DNA of 27,464 bases from JALYJG01 sp033763555 (GTDB lineage Bacteria; Pseudomonadota; Alphaproteobacteria; UBA9219): assembly GCA_033763555.1 (NCBI GenBank), contig JANRKK010000031.1:1-27464 (forward strand), given 5' to 3'. The position numbers and the translations under genes were made by a program. Positions 1-7,380 of the stretch are shown one piece after another (the stretch's first letter is position 1; every line of letters begins with the position of its first letter). The notes under the pieces are model-generated. The model was not told the origin of the DNA and ran no database searches. It was given only the letters and a program-made list of their open reading frames with translations.

Positions 1-1
1 C

Positions 2-844
2 AAGGGCCCGGTCTTCTGGTATGCGGCCAATGTGCCGGGGCCTTTTTATGTGAATACCGAACTGGTCATCGGCTCGGAAATTGCCGGGGCTCTTCTCAAC
101 AAAATCACCGATATTGTTGCATCGACCCCTGATCTTGCGACGCGGGCTGGCCAGTTGCATGCCGCAATTATGAAAGCCCATGACAGCAGCGCGGCTTTTC
201 AGCAGGTGATCAAGGCGCTGATTGTGAAAGCTAAAGAAGAATTTCCTTCCGACTCCTACACCCATATTTCCGGCGGCGAACGGCGCGACTGGATTTTTTC
301 CATTCCCGTCGCGGAGACTTGTGGGTTGCCACATGTGTATCTGTTCAAAAATGGCGCAGTCTATAGCGGGCAAAATTTGAAGCCCGGCACGCCTGTCCTG
401 CATATTTCTGATCTGATCAATAATGGTGCAAGCTATCTCGATGTCTGGCTCCCGGCGTTGAAAAAAGCAGGGTTGCCCTGTGCGGGAACCCTTTGCGTCA
501 ACAGCCGCGGCACGGGCGTTCAGAAACTAGAGGCTATTGGTCTGAAGGCTGTTGCTCTGAATGACATTGATCTCGGCTTTTTTGAGCGTTCCTTGGCCAG
601 CAGGCTAATCGATGCGGGAACTTTGGAAGAAATTCAAACCTATTTCGCTTCGCCGCGCGATTGGGCGGCGCGCTATTTGCTGCGCGATATGTCCTTGTTC
701 GATGTGAAGGCCATCGACCCCAAATCTTTTGAGCGCTTGCAATCTTTTTTTACCAAAGACCCATGGTCGTTGCGTGACGGCCATGAGGATTTCTTTGCCG
801 CCATGCAGGCGGCTATTGCTGAGCGGCAGAAAAACGCTGCTTAA
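2..844 (+). CDS. Orotate phosphoribosyltransferase-like protein, 5' end outside the window
   Basis: The frame is open from the window edge. A GTG at 32 could start it, but about 10 sensible codons lie before it (reading KGPVFWYAAN), so the true start is probably upstream. The product looks like a type I phosphoribosyltransferase of the PyrE group, which would join orotate (or a similar base) to PRPP. Seen: a substrate-side segment SGGERRDWIFSIPVA followed by a LPHVYLFKNG strand, and a PRPP-loop-like segment VLHISDLINNGAS at about 395-433. The PRPP loop is degenerate, because the usual pair of acidic residues before the glycine turn is reduced to a single Asp. About 70 C-terminal residues after the core are helical and not typical of short PyrE proteins. 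It converges on the neighbouring ATPase gene with 18 bp between stops. A pyrimidine role is inferred, with pyrC about 2 kb away on the other strand. Other purine or pyrimidine PRTases are possible. Confidence 0.6.
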   Translation, partial: KGPVFWYAANVPGPFYVNTELVIGSEIAGALLNKITDIVASTPDLATRAGQLHAAIMKAHDSSAAFQQVIKALIVKAKEEFPSDSYTHISGGERRDWIFSIPVAETCGLPHVYLFKNGAVYSGQNLKPGTPVLHISDLINNGASYLDVWLPALKKAGLPCAGTLCVNSRGTGVQKLEAIGLKAVALNDIDLGFFERSLASRLIDAGTLEEIQTYFASPRDWAARYLLRDMSLFDVKAIDPKSFERLQSFFTKDPWSLRDGHEDFFAAMQAAIAERQKNAA

Positions 845-862
845 GATTTTGATTTTCGGAAA

Positions 863-1882
863 TTACAGTCGTTTGCCCAGAACCGGGTCGACGCCGCGCA
901 GCACATCCATGCGGGCGATTTGCTTGTCGATATAGCTGTTGATCATGCCGATCTTGTTCTCGCGGATAAGCGAACGCACGGGATCGCCATTGTTGTTTTC
1001 TTCGGTGAAGATATAGCGGAGGAAAGGCCCTGAAGCGCCCAGCGTCTGGTGCCATGCGGCCGTCAGGCCCTGTGCCAGCATGTAATTGGCCGAATGGCCG
1101 ATGCTTTGTTCGGCCAGATGCATTAGTCCCATGAAGCTTTCTTCAATCGAACCCGCATGGATAGTCGTAATAACCAGATGGCCCGTGGTTGCGGCGCGTA
1201 AAATCTGTTCAGCCGCGCGCGGCGAACGCACTTCGCCGACCAGCAGGAAACGTGGTGTCCAGCGCAGGGCACGTTTCAAGGGCGTCGCCCAGTCTTCATC
1301 CTTGCCGACCTGCACCTGGTAGCAATAACCGTAATCACCGACCGGGCCGTCCAGCATATATTCGACCGGATCTTCTACCGAAATGCCGACGCCGCCATAG
1401 CGTTTCAGATAATCGGCGATCAGCGCGAAAGAAGTTGTTGTTTTGCCGTGGCCTGTGGGGCCGGAAATCAAGATAAGCCCGTCACGCTGACCCAGGCGCC
1501 GCAGATAGCTGATGATATGTGGGGCGAAGGAAAGCTCTTCCAAAGTCGGTACGCGCGAGCTGATGCGGCGCAGAATAACCCATTCCTGTCCGTTCGCCAG
1601 CCGCTGGTAGGACAGACGGAAGCGCATATCGTCATATTCATAGGATGAATCCGGATTGTCGATATTGCCCAGCAGTTCTTCGGCGATCATCCGGCTTTCG
1701 CCGCTATATTGCTCCGGCAGGACGCGGCTCCAATTGTTGGTGTAGTCGCGGCCGGGTGTGCGGTAGCGTGCCTGGCCTTTGCCTTTGCCGTCGATCCGCA
1801 CATACAGATCCATAAAGGGGAGATCGCGCAACCGTGTTGCTACGGCGGCTTTCTCGTCCAAAATGGACATGGTCTGATCCAT
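863..1882 (-). CDS. PilT/DotB-type secretion ATPase, second tandem copy
   Basis: This is a 339-residue member of the GspE/PilT/VirB11 ATPase family, which forms cytoplasmic hexamers that power type IV pili or type II/IV secretion. Seen: a short N-terminal domain; Walker A GPTGHGKT (141-148); an Asp box with EDPVEY (170-174); a Walker B region RFLLVGEVR with E217; and a His box ATTGHLVITTIHA around H242. The ATG at 1882 is chosen because it lies one base after the upstream gene's stop (1884), which suggests translational coupling. A longer reading frame back to 2032 would overlap the upstream gene and has a low-complexity Arg-rich start. It is clearly related to its neighbour: both share the motif order and the C-terminal segment DP-RSLIRENKIGMI. 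No pilus or secretion partners are in the window, so the machine it serves is unknown. DotB- and PilT-like are both possible. Confidence 0.85.
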   Translation of the reverse strand: MDQTMSILDEKAAVATRLRDLPFMDLYVRIDGKGKGQARYRTPGRDYTNNWSRVLPEQYSGESRMIAEELLGNIDNPDSSYEYDDMRFRLSYQRLANGQEWVILRRISSRVPTLEELSFAPHIISYLRRLGQRDGLILISGPTGHGKTTTSFALIADYLKRYGGVGISVEDPVEYMLDGPVGDYGYCYQVQVGKDEDWATPLKRALRWTPRFLLVGEVRSPRAAEQILRAATTGHLVITTIHAGSIEESFMGLMHLAEQSIGHSANYMLAQGLTAAWHQTLGASGPFLRYIFTEENNNGDPVRSLIRENKIGMINSYIDKQIARMDVLRGVDPVLGKRL

Positions 1883-1883
1883 A

Positions 1884-2936
1884 TTATGTTTTCTTTGTCG
1901 TTGTAGCGGCCACAGGCGGTTTACCCGTCGTCGTCGCGCCAGGAGCTGTTGGTATGAAAGCTTTCGTGCTCGGCGCGAAGCTTTGTGGCACGGCGGCCGG
2001 GTCATGCAGGCGCGCATTGATACGATCGACATAAGTCGAAATCATGCCGATTTTATTTTCACGGATGAGGGAGCGTATCGGGTCACCCGGCGAGTCCGGT
2101 TCTGTGAACAGATATTTCATGAAGGGGCCAGTTTCGACCATCGTCTGGTGAACCAAGCCCGTCAAGCCAGCGGCCAAGATGTTCTGCACACCGGGACCCA
2201 TCGCCTGTTCAGCGAGAAAGGTAATACCCATCAGCGCTTCTTCCAGCGATCCGGCGTGTACCGTGGTGATAACCAAGTGGCCTGTGGTCGCCGCGCGCAG
2301 CAACTGCTCAGCCGCCTTGGGTGTACGAATTTCACCGACATAGATGTAGCGTGGCGCCCAACGCAGGGCACGCTTCAGGCAGATCGCCCATTCCTCTTCG
2401 GCATTCACCTCGACCTGGAAGCACTGGCCCTCGGGGCCGTGACGGCCTTTGAGCATATATTCGACCGGGTCTTCGATGGTCACGGCGGTACCGCCGAAAT
2501 TTTTCAGGAAATGTGCCACAAGGCCGACAGCGGTTGTGGTTTTACCATGCCCGGTCGCGCCCGAGATCAGGATCAGACCGTCGCGGCGACCCAGGGTCTT
2601 CATATGTTTGGCGATATGCGGTGCGATGCCAAGATTGTCCAGATCGGGAATGACAGTGTTGATGCGCCGCGCGCAGGCCCAGACGGTTTCGTCCGACATT
2701 TTCTGCCGTGACAGGCGGCAACGGATGCTGTCAAAATCAATCGCGCCATCGCTGCCTTCGCCCATCTTCTCGCGCACGGCGGAAGCAAAGCGGTCGGTCA
2801 GAAGTTGAAACTCGGCAGGCACCAGCTGGTTGGCGTGGCCTTTGCCTTTTTCCTTGGAACGGAAATAGGCTTGGTCGGGCTTGTCCAAACGGACATAGAG
2901 ATCGATGAAGGGAAGGTCATTGAGGGACAAAGTCAT
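1884..2936 (-). CDS. PilT/DotB-type secretion ATPase, first tandem copy
   Basis: A 350-residue ATPase of the PilT/DotB/VirB11 superfamily. Seen: Walker A GATGHGKT (126-133) with a His where PilT usually has Ser; Asp box AVTIEDPVEYML (151-162); a conserved LKRALRWAPR stretch (188-197), likely carrying arginine fingers; Walker B YIYVGEIR with E202; and His box TTGHLVITTVHAGS with H228. The C-terminal tail from about residue 315 is rich in Ala, Pro, Thr and Lys and looks disordered; its paralogue lacks it. The start ATG at 2936 has a GGAG Shine-Dalgarno about 7 bp upstream. The gene lies 17 bp after pyrC and 1 bp before the second ATPase, so the four minus-strand genes gmk, pyrC and the two ATPases may be one transcript. 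That the two copies arose by tandem duplication is inferred from shared motifs. Confidence 0.87.
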   Translation of the reverse strand: MTLSLNDLPFIDLYVRLDKPDQAYFRSKEKGKGHANQLVPAEFQLLTDRFASAVREKMGEGSDGAIDFDSIRCRLSRQKMSDETVWACARRINTVIPDLDNLGIAPHIAKHMKTLGRRDGLILISGATGHGKTTTAVGLVAHFLKNFGGTAVTIEDPVEYMLKGRHGPEGQCFQVEVNAEEEWAICLKRALRWAPRYIYVGEIRTPKAAEQLLRAATTGHLVITTVHAGSLEEALMGITFLAEQAMGPGVQNILAAGLTGLVHQTMVETGPFMKYLFTEPDSPGDPIRSLIRENKIGMISTYVDRINARLHDPAAVPQSFAPSTKAFIPTAPGATTTGKPPVAATTTKKT

Positions 2937-2953
2937 AAAAGACTCCGGCAGGA

Positions 2954-4006
2954 TTAGGCCCCCGTCACCCTGCGCCAGAAAAGCGGTGAGAAGGAGGCGA
3001 ACGGTACTATTTGTCCTCCATTTCCAGTTAAAATCGGCTTAATTTCCCCTTCGGGCTGTTTCTGTTTTTCCAAGGAAATCAAATCCTTATTGACGGGAAG
3101 GTCGTAAAAGGCGGGGCCAAAACGGCTGGCAAATCCTTCAAGATTCGCAAGCTTTCCGGCTTCATCGAACACTTGGGCATACCATTCCAGGGCATTCGGT
3201 GCGGAGAAAACACCCGCGCAGCCGCAGGCGCTTTCCTTGTCCGTCTGTTTATGGGGTGCGGTGTCGGTGCCCAAAAAGAACATCGGCATGCCCGACGTTG
3301 CGGCCTTCACCAGTGCCTGCCGATGTTTTTCGCGCTTGGCAACGGGCAGGCAGTAATAATGCGGCCGCAGGCCACCCGTGAACATGGCGTTGCGGTTGAT
3401 GAGAAGATGATGCGCGGTGATGGTCGCGGCCACGCGGCCTGTCTTGCCTTCGGCGGTGACGTAATCGGTAGCTTCCTGCGTTGTAATATGCTCGAAGACG
3501 ATTTTCAGTTCCGGAAAATCCTTGCACAACGGTTTCAGGATTTTGTCGATGAAAACCGCTTCGCGGTCAAACGTATCAACGTCCGGATCAGTAACCTCGC
3601 CATGCACCAGAAACGGCATGCCGATCTTTTGCATGCGTTCCAGGACAGGACGGATTTTTTTCATATCCGTGACGCCGTGTTCGGAATTCGTCGTCGCATG
3701 CGCCGGATACAGCTTCACCGCCGTGACAATGCCTTCACTGTGGCCGTGTGCGACATCATCGGCATCGGTCGTATCGGTCAGGTAAAGCGTCATCAATGGT
3801 GTGAAATCGATGCCTTTTGGCAAAGCGGCAAGGATTTCATCGCGGTATGCCTTGGCGCGTGCCGTCGTGGTCACCGGGGGTTTCAGATTGGGCATGACAA
3901 TCGCGCGGGCAAACACTTGCGCGGTATAAGGCAAAACTGTCCGTAGCATCTCGCCGTCGCGCAGATGTACATGCCAGTCATCAGGGCGCGGAAGTGTTAA
4001 ACGCAT
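2954..4006 (-). CDS. pyrC: Dihydroorotase (class II, E. coli type)
   Basis: Catalyses reversible cyclisation of N-carbamoyl-aspartate to dihydroorotate, the third step of de novo pyrimidine synthesis, in the cytosol. At 350 residues it matches the length of the E. coli enzyme. Metal and catalytic residues of the family are visible: H12 and H14 in DDWHVHLRDG, the lysine that is carboxylated in the family (K98 in AVKLYPAH), H135 in FLVHGEV, H173 in FEHITT and D248 in GTDTAPH. The flexible loop with KESACGCAG follows the catalytic Asp, as in E. coli PyrC. The start follows the gmk stop by 3 bp, so the two are probably translated from one message. Identification is firm. The physical link to gmk joins pyrimidine and guanine nucleotide supply. 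Confidence 0.96.
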   Translation of the reverse strand: MRLTLPRPDDWHVHLRDGEMLRTVLPYTAQVFARAIVMPNLKPPVTTTARAKAYRDEILAALPKGIDFTPLMTLYLTDTTDADDVAHGHSEGIVTAVKLYPAHATTNSEHGVTDMKKIRPVLERMQKIGMPFLVHGEVTDPDVDTFDREAVFIDKILKPLCKDFPELKIVFEHITTQEATDYVTAEGKTGRVAATITAHHLLINRNAMFTGGLRPHYYCLPVAKREKHRQALVKAATSGMPMFFLGTDTAPHKQTDKESACGCAGVFSAPNALEWYAQVFDEAGKLANLEGFASRFGPAFYDLPVNKDLISLEKQKQPEGEIKPILTGNGGQIVPFASFSPLFWRRVTGA

Positions 4007-4009
4007 CGC

Positions 4010-4660
4010 CTAGAAGCCTTCTTTCAGGCCGTTGACGAATTCGGCAAGGCCCACCTGGCGGCGGCGTTTCAACCGCTCGCATTGCAGGATGGAGCGTACG
4101 GCATAGACCGACTGATCGAGATCCAGATTGATGATGACATAATCATATTCGGCCCAATGGCTCATTTCATCGGCGGCTTTGGCCATGCGGTGGTCGATTT
4201 CCGCCAGATCGTCTTGCGCGCGGCTGTGGAGCCTTTGTTCCAGCTCGCGCCAGGAGGGGGGCAAGATGAAAACACTGACCAGATCGTCGCGGGCTTTTTC
4301 CGCCAGCTGCTGTGTGCCCTGCCAGTCGATATCAAACAGGACATCACGCCCTTCGGCCAGCGCCTGTTCCACAGGCGCGCGCGGCGTACCGTAATAATTG
4401 CCGAACACCTTGGCATGTTCCAGCAACTGGCCACGATTGACCATCAGGTTGAATTCCTCGGTGGTAACAAAATGATAGTCCCGGCCATTCACCTCATTTG
4501 CGCGCGGCGGGCGGGTCGTGACGGAAACCGACAGGGCGATTTCGTGATCGGTCTCCAGCAGGCGGTGGGAGATTGTGGTTTTTCCTGCGCCGGAAGGCGA
4601 CGACAGCACCATCATCACGCCGCGCCGTTGAATTTCTGTGAAGGTATAATGTTGAGTCAT
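4010..4660 (-). CDS. gmk: Guanylate kinase
   Basis: Phosphorylates GMP to GDP with ATP in the cytosol. At 216 residues it has the usual length plus a short N-terminal extension. Seen: P-loop SSPSGAGKTT (20-29); GMP-binding region VSVTTRPPRANEVNGRDYHF; a Y-G-T-P segment (NYYGTPRAPVE); and the DIDWQGTQQL strand of the kinase core. No good Shine-Dalgarno precedes the ATG at 4660. Starts at the two adjacent Met codons 16 and 17 residues in would give the more usual short N terminus and cannot be excluded. It is the first gene of the minus-strand run, with the pyrC start 3 bp after its stop. The intergenic region before it holds a palindromic repeat and, beyond that, the divergent SOS-type promoter of the radical SAM gene. 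Confidence 0.95.
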   Translation of the reverse strand: MTQHYTFTEIQRRGVMMVLSSPSGAGKTTISHRLLETDHEIALSVSVTTRPPRANEVNGRDYHFVTTEEFNLMVNRGQLLEHAKVFGNYYGTPRAPVEQALAEGRDVLFDIDWQGTQQLAEKARDDLVSVFILPPSWRELEQRLHSRAQDDLAEIDHRMAKAADEMSHWAEYDYVIINLDLDQSVYAVRSILQCERLKRRRQVGLAEFVNGLKEGF

Positions 4661-4732
4661 AAGTGGAAACCAGATGTTCGCGCCAGTAAATCAGAAGAGA
4701 GCGGTTCTATCCATAGAGGATTTGCAACCTTT

Positions 4733-4842
4733 CGTCATTCCGGGGCGCGCGTAGCGCGAACCCGGAATCTATGGCCCATCGGTACAACCATGGATTCCGG
4801 ATAAATTTTCTTCACTCTGTTCAGAAAATTTTCCGGAATGAT
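4733..4842. repeat. Composite palindromic intergenic repeat (REP/RIME-like)
   Basis: Two hairpins stand side by side. In the first, ATTCCGGG (4737-4744) pairs with CCCGGAAT (4761-4768) around a GC-rich centre with GCGCG tracts. In the second, a stem at about 4794-4810 pairs with 4824-4839 (ATTCCGG to CCGGAAT ends with A/T-rich middles). The outer ends CATTCCGG and CCGGAATG also match each other. This is typical of dispersed palindromic elements in alphaproteobacterial intergenic regions. It could act as a bidirectional transcription barrier between gmk and the next gene, but it has no clean T-run. Confidence 0.7.
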
Positions 4843-4874
4843 GTTAAAGGGAAGGCTGCAAAAACGACATAAAT

Positions 4875-4889
4875 GTTCTTGTTTTGTTC
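4875..4889 (+). promoter_or_regulatory. Putative LexA (SOS) operator before the radical SAM gene
   Basis: The sequence is GTTC-TTGTTTT-GTTC, an exact match to the GTTC-N7-GTTC operator known for alphaproteobacterial LexA. It ends 34 bp before the ATG at 4924. A weak promoter (TTTACA at 4890-4895, 17 bp, TAGGGT at 4913-4918) would lie directly beside it. By chance about one such 8-base match is expected in 27 kb on both strands, so the argument rests on its position in a promoter region and on two further sites upstream of bamD-recN and recA. Confidence 0.7.
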
Positions 4890-4923
4890 TTTACATGGAA
4901 GTCCCTGCACCCTAGGGTGAAGT

Positions 4924-6015
4924 ATGGTCGATCAGCTTCCCAACCAAGCCAAAAATGGCCGCGGCGCGGTGGGCAATCCGGCGGGGCGGTTCGAGCGTAC
5001 GGCCCGTGCCGCCATTGATGATGGTTGGCTGCATGAGTTGATGCAGGAAGAGGATGATGCGCCGAAGCTGAAAACCAATCTGCATATCGATACCAGCCGG
5101 ACCGTTATCAACCCTATCGATTCACCCGACCTGCCTTATATGCGGTCGATCAATCCCTATCGTGGTTGCGAGCATGGCTGCATTTATTGCTACGCGCGGC
5201 CGTCGCACAGCTATCTCGGTTTCTCCTCGGGCCTCGATTTTGAAACCGAGATTTTCTACAAGCCGGACGCGCCGGAAATTCTGCTGCGCGAGCTAGCCGT
5301 GAAAAATTACGAGCCTTATCCCCTTACGCTTGGCAGCAACACGGATTGCTATCAGCCTGTGGAGCGCGAGTTGAACCTGACGCGCCGTATCGTTGAGATT
5401 CTGCATGCGCATGATCATCCGCTAACCATCATCACAAAATCCGCGCTGGTGGCGCGCGATCTTGATCTTCTGGCGCCAATGGCGGCGAAGGGCCTCGCAC
5501 GCGTTCTGGTGTCCGTGACAACACTGGATGGCAAGCTGGCGCGGGTGATGGAACCGCGTGCCGCTGCACCGCATCGCCGCCTCGCAACCATTCGCGCGTT
5601 GGCTGAAGCGGGCGTGCCTGTGACCGTGATGGTCGCGCCCCTTATTCCTGGGTTGACCGATATGGAAATCGAAAAAATTCTTGCCGCTGCCTATGATGCG
5701 GGCGCACGCGAAGCGCATTACACGGTGGTGCGACTGGCCTATGATTTGAAGGAGCTTTTTCAGGAATGGCTGACAACCCACCGCCCGGAACGAAAAGACC
5801 ATGTGCTGTCGCTCATCCGCCAGATGCGCGGCGGAAAACTTTACGACTCCGCCTTTGGTCAGCGCCGCAGCGGTACAGGACCGCTTGCGGATTTGATTGC
5901 TGACCGTTTTGCGCTGGCCTGCAAGCGCCTGGGCTTTAACAAGCGCGATTACGATTTACGAACCGATTTATTCCGCCCACCCGCCCGGAACGGGCAATTT
6001 GCGTTTACTTTTTAG
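4924..6015 (+). CDS. SplB-like radical SAM protein (PA0069 type), probably SOS-controlled
   Basis: A 363-residue radical SAM enzyme. Seen: the cluster motif YRGCEHGCIYCY with C82, C86 and C89 (C-x3-C-x2-C), then ARPSHSYLGFSSGLDFE, which is characteristic of the PA0069-type group often annotated as related to spore photoproduct lyase. A 4Fe-4S cluster would cleave S-adenosylmethionine to a radical; the substrate is unknown. The ATG at 4924 is preceded by AGGGTGA, part of a perfect 12-bp palindrome CACCCTAGGGTG (4908-4919). The upstream LexA-type box suggests induction by DNA damage, which would fit a DNA repair or nucleic-acid modification role, but that is inference. It is transcribed away from gmk and stands alone, with 183 bp before the next gene. 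Confidence 0.88.
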   Translation: MVDQLPNQAKNGRGAVGNPAGRFERTARAAIDDGWLHELMQEEDDAPKLKTNLHIDTSRTVINPIDSPDLPYMRSINPYRGCEHGCIYCYARPSHSYLGFSSGLDFETEIFYKPDAPEILLRELAVKNYEPYPLTLGSNTDCYQPVERELNLTRRIVEILHAHDHPLTIITKSALVARDLDLLAPMAAKGLARVLVSVTTLDGKLARVMEPRAAAPHRRLATIRALAEAGVPVTVMVAPLIPGLTDMEIEKILAAAYDAGAREAHYTVVRLAYDLKELFQEWLTTHRPERKDHVLSLIRQMRGGKLYDSAFGQRRSGTGPLADLIADRFALACKRLGFNKRDYDLRTDLFRPPARNGQFAFTF

Positions 6016-6198
6016 TAAGCCACAAGCTGTAGTAGTGGCGGAATCATCACGTTTTCCCTTTGCTAACCATGTTTTTGGTAAACAAAAAATTACCGCTTTG
6101 ATTCACAAAGAATTTTTCTTGCAGAAAGAATTTGAAGTACCACTGCGCTCGCCAGCATTTTAATCGAATCTAAGATTTATCCCGTCATTCTGCGGGAC

Positions 6199-6825
6199 AT
6201 GATTTCTCTTCGCTCTTCTTTTGCTAAAGCCGCCTGCGGTCTGGGCGTGGCCTTGCTGACATTCTCCGTCTTCTCTCCGGTGACGGCGGATACGGTTACG
6301 GGCCTGACGGCGTCATCGCGCGGGTTGCAGCGCGCGCTGGCGACCGACGACGGCATGAGCTTCTATAACGGCGCGCACCGCAACGGCTTCAATCTGTCCG
6401 GCGGTTTCTTTTCCGGACGCGCTTCCGGCATGGATGGTTTTACATCCAGCGTCGGCACGCAATTCCGCGGCGCGGCGGAGCTGGAAGGCGACCAGAAGAT
6501 GTATGCCCTGCTTCTCGACGGCAGCTATGACTTCGGCCGCACGCTCGGCAGCGGTTTCCGTCCCTATCTTTCCGGCGGCCTTGGTATGGCAATGTATGGT
6601 ACAGGCAATGCGGGTGTTGGCGGGCTTCCCATGCAACAAGGTGCTATGGTTCCTTTGTTCCGTTTTGGCGGCGGCGTTGCCTACACTGTCAGCGAAAAAT
6701 GGAATCTCTCGCTCGATTACAAGGCGGGCTTTTCCAGTACGCTCGGCGACCAGTTCCTTTCCGGTCGCGATCAGCAGCAGATCGGCATGCACACCGTCAA
6801 TATGGGCATGCGCTACCAGTTTTAG
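6199..6825 (+). CDS. Outer-membrane beta-barrel protein (opacity/OmpA-barrel-like)
   Basis: A 208-residue exported protein. Residues 1-30 form a signal peptide: Arg and Lys early, a hydrophobic core, and a likely cut after PVTA before DTVTG. The mature part alternates polar and hydrophobic residues with many Gly and aromatic positions, as in a small 8-stranded barrel. It ends in MGMRYQF, a terminal Phe typical of proteins inserted by the BAM complex. Segments such as FRPYLSGGLGMAMYG and KWNLSLDYKAGF resemble barrel strands of surface-antigen families. Function is unknown beyond outer-membrane location. A short hairpin (TCCCG 6180-6184 with CGGGA 6193-6197) lies directly before the ATG and covers the only SD-like bases. 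The preceding 183 bp (6016-6198) contains nothing else I can identify. Confidence 0.75.
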   Translation: MISLRSSFAKAACGLGVALLTFSVFSPVTADTVTGLTASSRGLQRALATDDGMSFYNGAHRNGFNLSGGFFSGRASGMDGFTSSVGTQFRGAAELEGDQKMYALLLDGSYDFGRTLGSGFRPYLSGGLGMAMYGTGNAGVGGLPMQQGAMVPLFRFGGGVAYTVSEKWNLSLDYKAGFSSTLGDQFLSGRDQQQIGMHTVNMGMRYQF

Positions 6826-6894
6826 CAAAAGCCCTCCGCTCATCTTGCTCTGTAGGCCCGGCGATGCCATGGTTGGCGCTCGCACGGGTGTTTT

Positions 6895-7380
6895 ATGGAA
6901 AAAATCGCTTTAGCCCTTGGCTCCAATCAGGGTGACTGCCTTGCGGCGCTGCGCGCCGCAGTGGAAAGGCTTGCAGCCTATATGCAGGTGACGGCGGTAT
7001 CGCCTGTTTATGAAACGGCGGCGGCCTATATCGCCAACCAGCCTTCCTTTCTCAACGCTGCGCTGGTCGGTGAAACTCGACTTGCACCACTGGCCCTGCT
7101 GTGGAATCTAAAGAAACTGGAAACGGAACTGGGGCGCTTGCCGACCTTTCATTACGGCCCGCGCCTGATCGACATCGATATCCTTTTTTACGGTGATCAG
7201 GTGGTCGCAACGCCGGAATTGACGGTTCCGCATCCGCGCATGGCGGAACGGGAATTTGTGTTGTGCCCTTTGGCCGACATCGCGCCGGACTGGGTGCATC
7301 CGCAGACGGGCATGACTGTCTCGGAAATGCTGGAACGTGTGGCCAGCACTGCGCCAAAAAATCTGGGGCCGTTACTTTAA
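6895..7380 (+). CDS. folK: HPPK, 6-hydroxymethyl-7,8-dihydropterin pyrophosphokinase
   Basis: Transfers pyrophosphate from ATP to hydroxymethyl-dihydropterin in folate synthesis. At 161 residues it has the normal length. Seen: N-terminal IALALGSNQGD, the family's start strand; SPVYET; QPSFLNAA; and the signature YGPRLIDIDILFYG (87-100), whose D93 and D95 bind Mg-ATP in the family. It ends with TAA at 7378-7380 directly against the ATG of folP at 7381, so the product feeds the next enzyme from a coupled message. No strong Shine-Dalgarno is visible before the ATG at 6895. Identification is firm. Confidence 0.94.
   Translation: MEKIALALGSNQGDCLAALRAAVERLAAYMQVTAVSPVYETAAAYIANQPSFLNAALVGETRLAPLALLWNLKKLETELGRLPTFHYGPRLIDIDILFYGDQVVATPELTVPHPRMAEREFVLCPLADIAPDWVHPQTGMTVSEMLERVASTAPKNLGPLL

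Noticed and set aside
1883..2032. N-terminal extension of the second ATPase back to 2032
   Set aside because: It would overlap the first ATPase by about 150 bp and is Arg-rich and unlike the family. The ATG at 1882 gives coupled genes and a normal N terminus.
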